Positions 45,101-51,100 of a DNA stretch of 64,000 nt are shown here, in pieces. Where the stretch lies: contig CP136061.1 of the NCBI GenBank assembly GCA_032622095.1, positions 231,816,944 through 231,880,943 on the forward strand, written 5' to 3'. This DNA is from Siphonodentalium dalli (Eukaryota > Mollusca > Scaphopoda > Gadilida > Siphonodentaliidae). A model generated the notes under the pieces. It made no database searches and had not been told where the DNA came from. It saw only the letters and a program-made list of their open reading frames with translations. Made by a program: the position numbers and the translations under genes. Each line of letters begins with the position of its first letter. The first letter of the stretch is position 1.

Positions 45101-48100
45101 GATAAAATTCATGATTGAGGTGCCCAATGGGTGAACATCACCAATTTCAACTGGGGAACTTCAATCTTATTCTAGGTATTCCATAGCAGTTGAGGGCCTT
45201 ATCAGAATGAGGTCCCCAGAGGGTGAATTTAGTGATACTAGCCCGCTGTGCAGGATAGCCTCACTAAATTCACCCTCTGGGTACCTCATTCTGCAAATAA
45301 CAGACATACTATTTCAAAGCTTGATTCAAGGCTAGCATCACCAAATTCACCATTTGGGGACCTCATTCTGCTTAGGCCTCATCTTCTGGGAAGTATATAT
45401 AGTATCAAATTTACATTGTTGTTAGTTAAATTTCCCTTCTAGGAAGTTTCTATATCCCCTAATTTGCAGAAGATAAAATTCATAATTGAGGGGCCCAATG
45501 GGTGAACATCACCAACTTCAACTGGGGAAATTCAATTTTATTCTAGGTCTTCCATAGCAGTTGAGGACTTTATCAGAATGAGGTCCCCAGAGGGTGAATT
45601 TAGCGTCACTAAATTCACCCTCTGGGGACCTCACTCTGCAAATGACAGACACACTATCACACTATTTCAAGGCTTGTTGTATAATACATTGTGTTGCTTG
45701 AGGCCAGGCATACACAATGTAGGAACAGACACGCTTTTTGTGATGCTATCCGGCACAGCAGGCTAGCATCACCAAATTCACCCTCTGACGACCTCATTCT
45801 GCTTAGGCCTCATCTTCTGGGAAGTATCTATAGTATCAAATTTACATTGTTGTTAGTTAAATTTCCCTTCTAGGAAGTTTCTATATCCCCTAATTTGCAG
45901 AAGATAAAATTCATAAATGAGGTGCCCAATGGGTGAATATCACCAACTTCAACTGGGGAACTTAATTTTTATCCTTATCAGATTTGTGAAAATGGGATCA
46001 CAAAGTCAAATAAGGGCAGAGCAAGAGACTTAACTATTTCACTACATAGTAATTCTTAAAATATGTTTGCAAGAACTAGTTGGCTTATATAGAATGGAAT
46101 GTTCTTCCTTGACTGCAATTCAGATTTTTTTAATGGGGTCACCTGGTCAAATAGGGGCCAAGCGAAGGACAGTTTCCCCTCTTAATATGCTTCCTTCACA
46201 AGGACCATCAGGTCTATTTGACTGATATTTATGATATGTATGAAGGGTTCTTTGGTGTCTGGGATTCAAATTTATTCAGATGGGGTCACCAGGTTAAAAG
46301 GGTGGGACCAGGGACATAACTATATGTCTCTATAGTAATTCTTAAAATGTCTTCTCAAGGGATTTTGGACTATTTAGCTTACATATAGTATGGAGGAATC
46401 AGGAAGATCCTTTATTGACTGAGATACAGATTTGTTAAAATGAGGTCAACCTGTCAAGAAATGGCAGTCTATGGGGAGTTAACACTTTTGTGTCCAATAA
46501 AATCATAGAAATACCAAATTCATTAAAACATCTACCTTGGAACCACCTGACTGATTGGTCTGACATACATGTATTGTGTTTTGGGTCCATGGATAATTGG
46601 GCTTCAAACATGTTTAAATGGTTTTAGAAAAAGGCGCTTGTGAGATTGGAAATTTCCAACAATTGAGAAAGTTTGAGGTGTCGGTTGTGAAATTCCAACC
46701 TAAGACTTGGGAGTCTGGATCCCGGTCGGAAGGGGACTTGTTGAGCTGGAGGAGGGGGGTGATCAGTAGTGTACAGTTGGCAATTTCAAGGTGGTTTTTT
46801 ACCAAGCTACATACTTGAAGTCTCTCTAGCCACATATCCTGTTTAAATCTACTTCTTTTAAAGTGATTATGAAAAGTGCTCACTGTTTTGGTCTCCAGAG
46901 TCCCAGTCTTATCAGTCTTTGCAGTCTGGTGAGCGACCCCACAGTCATTGACTGTCTTGTTGACAGCCATCATGGATGTTAATGTGCTCATCTCAAGACA
47001 TTATCACCCTCCTAGCATACCCGTTATTTAGTAAATATTAACTAAATAACGGCTATGCTAGGAGAATGATAATTCGTCAAAGGAGCACATTTAGCCTTTT
47101 TGACAGTCATCATGGATGTTAATGTGCTCATCTCAGACATGATCACCCTCCTAGCATACCCGTTATTTAGTTAATATTAACTAAATAACGGGTATGCTAG
47201 GAGAGTGATAATTCGTCAAAGGAGCACATTTAGCCTTTTTGACAGCCATCATGGATGTTAATGTGCTCATCTCAGTCAAAGGGGCACAATAAGCCTTTTT
47301 GACAGCCATCATGGATGTTAATGTGCTCATCTCAGACATTATCACCCTCATAGCATACCCGTTATTTAGTAAATATTAACTAAATAATGGGTATGCTAGG
47401 AGAATGATAATTCGTCAAAGGAGCACATTTAGCCTTTTTGACAGCCATCATGGATGTTAATGTGCTCATCTCAAGACATTATCACCCTCCTAGCATACCC
47501 GTTATTTAGTAAATATTAACTAAATAACGGGTATGCTAGGAGAATGATAATTCATCAAAGGAGCACATTTAGCCTTTTTGACAGCCATCATGGATGTTAA
47601 TGTGCTCATCTCAGACATTATCACCCTCCTAGCATACCCGTTATTAGTAAATATTAACTAAATAACTGGTATGCTAGGAGAATGATAATTCGTCAAAGGA
47701 GCACATTTAGCCTTTTTGACAGCCATCGTGGATGTTAATGTGCTCATCTCAGACATTATCACCCTCCTAGCATACCCGTTATTTAGTAAATATTAACTAA
47801 ATAACAGGTATGCTAGGAGAATGATAATTCGTCAAAGGAGAACAATAAGCCTTTTTGACAGCCATCATGGATGTTAATGTGCTCATCTCAGACATTATCA
47901 CCCTCCTTGCATACCCGTTATTTAGTAAATATTAACTAAATAACGGGTATGCTAGGAGAATGATAATTCGTCAAAGGAACACAATAAGCCTTTTTTACAG
48001 CCATCATGGATGTTAATGTGCTCATCTCAGACATTATCACTCTCATAGCATACCTGTTATTTAGTTAATATTAACTAAATAACGGGTATTTTTGCTAGGA

Positions 48101-51100
48101 GAGTGATAATCTGTCAAAGGAGACATTTAGCCTTTTTGACAGCGATCGTGGATGTTAATGTGCTCATCACCCTCCTAGCATACCCGTTATTTAGTTATTA
48201 TTTACTACTACCAAAATATCCTATCAATAATGGGTTATTCAGTTATTGACGTTTAATTGGACGATAAATGACCGATAAACTAATACGGTGTTTATTGTAT
48301 ATAAAACTCCTTACCGTGCTCGTAAATAGTCTGTAAGAAGAAAAATTTTGTTGACTTTTTTTCCATGAGTCAACATTACTCCACAACATCGTGCTTCATC
48401 GTCAAAAAAACTACGGAAACTGTCATTGGTCAGCATGGTGCATAACGTTAAATTTGATTGGCTATTAAATTGGGATATGTTAATCAAATGGAAAAACCCA
48501 TTAGCTATATTTAGCCTACGTATAGCTCAGATGATGACAGTTTTAGATTGTAATATTTTTGGATAAATATCTCAACAATTATCGTACCTTCACTTTTAAT
48601 AAAGTGGCAACAACATATTAATGATAACATCAACCGAAGTAATAACTAACATGCGAAGAAACGTTTAAATATAACGGAATAGAAGTTTCTGGTAAAAAAT
48701 AAATAAATTTGTTTCAGCGAATTCCTATGTTTATAACAAAGTATTTCAGTTTGTTATTTCCTCCGACGCCATTATTTTCACCTAGACACAGCGAGGCAGA
48801 GCAGGGAACTGTTTGGTTTGTTTATTTGCAGAATCTAACTTCTTAGAATCCAGGGGCTATTATACGATATTGCCCAATTAATGATGCTTCTTTCCATCCT
48901 ACACTGATTTTTCAAAGACATGTTAAAATGACAAATTGCCAACTAGAATTTGCGTGGTGTTAAATCTATCTTTGCTTGAAATTCTTTTTTTGTTATATTG
49001 AAAATAATTGCTTGGTCAAGCGAAATTCATTATTTAAATTCTTCTAAATCCCTATTGGCATCTACTTCCAGCCATAATGTCAACCTGGCACATTGTACAT
49101 ATAACTCATATAAATCCAAGCAGCCACATACAATATTATCAATTGAGACTTTAAGTACCACACGAGGAACCATCCCAGTACCGATAGGTCTGGAACCGTC
49201 GGTTCTTTGAGAAGCCTGATAATTACGTCTCGGCAAATAATATCAACCTGAAAATGCATTTTGATTTGAAAATAACATTACATATTGGGAGTTTTATAGT
49301 GACGTTGCCTGCTGCTGTGAAAAATTCCATTAGTATGCATTACCCATCGGTATGCTATGATTTTTGGACGTTCCATAAATGATGTGGCCCAGGGATCCCA
49401 ATCTATTTCTAAATGTAGTTGTAATTTTTCAAAACCTCTTTCCTATAGTAAACTACTCGACAGCAGTAAAGCTTTTTGTTATAAAATATATCTGTCCCAC
49501 AATTCACTATCCTAAAATTTCTCACTCTGCTATCCGCAACTCAGTCGATGAAAGATTTTAGATTCTGATGTGAGTTTTGTTCTGTATTTATTTCACACCC
49601 TTATATCAGGTCAGCATGATAAACAACTGTAAGTTTCATGGATACTATACTGTACTATGATTGTAACTTAGATTGTTTTTGGCGACCATGCCCACATGAA
49701 GTAGTTCCAGCTTGTATCCAATATCTTTGAAAAGCCGACGATAATCCTATATCGGATGTACGTCTCTAGAACTCTCTGTTAAAATTAGGTTCTGTATTGA
49801 AGGTATTCCCTCCATTTCATTGGAGAATGGCGCAGACTGCATGCGATTTCATTGGTTTATGGCACATCAGATCACGCCAGAGATCAGAGGCGTGTTAGAC
49901 AATTTTTCCATGCATTGTCAAACTTAACTATTGTTGGAAAACTGAATACAGGCGATTTATCCATTATTCAATTTACTCATCACAATATAGGAGACATAAT
50001 CTTCAAGTTTTTTTTTTATCAGTCAACGATATTCGTGACTGATTATTCTTTCGCATCTAGTTGTATTTATAACTATTTCTAAATACTACGATTCTCACAA
50101 ACATTTACTATGTCAGGAATGCACTCCATATTTGGAAACAGTTTATTACATCACGTTGGGAATGCCACGTCGTCAAAGAAATGAAATATTATGGACACTT
50201 CTAGAGACATACATCCGATATAGGATTTTCATCACCTTTTCAAAGAGACTAGCTAGTATCCTACATGTAGGAGACAGCAAAATGTATTCAGTGGTTGTGA
50301 ATGCTTTTAATGTGCTAGATGTTAACCCTTTCATGATGGGAGCTGTGCTGGTGCAGCATTAAAGATCCTGTGCCAGTGCATTCACTTATATATGCGTGTC
50401 TCCCATAGGGAACCTCGCATATATGACAATGCGCTGGCTTACAAGGTCAAGGTAAATATTGTTAGGCACATAGTTTTTGCTAAATTTTAGGAAGCTACAG
50501 TCATGGAAGGGTTAATGGGTATCGGAGAAATAAAGGGTATCTAGTGCTTTTGATTGGATACTGAAAATTATCTCATTTATGACCGAGTCAAAATGTTTAT
50601 TTTTGCAAGTAGCTTAATGTCACCGGGACATAATTCCGTTATTACACTGGTGTGATATTACCTTATTTAATTAACCAATAAATTCTTTTATTACATTTGC
50701 CTTGATTTCTCGAATTCTTATAAATGATAATTTCACTAGTGAATTATGTCACTTTAACTAGTGCCTTATGAATTCATACATGCTATCAAAATTTATGCAT
50801 CATGGGTATAATAGTGGTATTATTCGGATTTCTGGTAAATCAGATGTTCATATTGGACTAGCCATAATAAACAGAATATTAATTCACTTGATTGAACTGG
50901 TGATGGGAAGTAATTCATTCATGGCAGGGACTCTTTTGTAAAACACTCGAGCATAATGCATTCTCGTGTTTGTGCAACGTCACTGCCTTTCATGAATTAT
51001 TTCACATCACCAGTTCAATTAAGTGATTATAAATATAAATCACCTATAGATGTGTAATAATTCATGTTATTTTATTTTAACAGGATCAGTACAGAGAGCT

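Larger units (their letters stand above)
40152..49218 (+). mobile_element. hAT-bounded composite region, 9.07 kb
   Basis: Ends CAGGCTTCTCA and TGAGAAGCCTG with a perfect 8-bp TSD ATAATTAC (40144-40151 and 49219-49226). Subterminal CAGTACC/GGTACT motifs occur near both ends. The length is extreme for a hAT. Inside are a possible transposase remnant (about 41021-41110), palindromic arrays (41742-43635 and 46964-48205), a 3.3-kb insertion (43636-46963) and inverted arms at 41320-41430 and 48740-48900. The simplest reading is one hAT element enlarged by later insertion and amplification within intron 8 of XPO4. Confidence 0.83.

Noticed and set aside
46614-46991. 125-residue - strand frame
   Set aside because: It lies across the end of the TAGCTCAC insertion and the start of the palindromic array; no coding signature.
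42543-48205. Regular repeat-spacer look suggestive of a CRISPR array
   Set aside because: This is animal DNA, units are 140 bp or more and spacers are not unique; it is a palindromic satellite.
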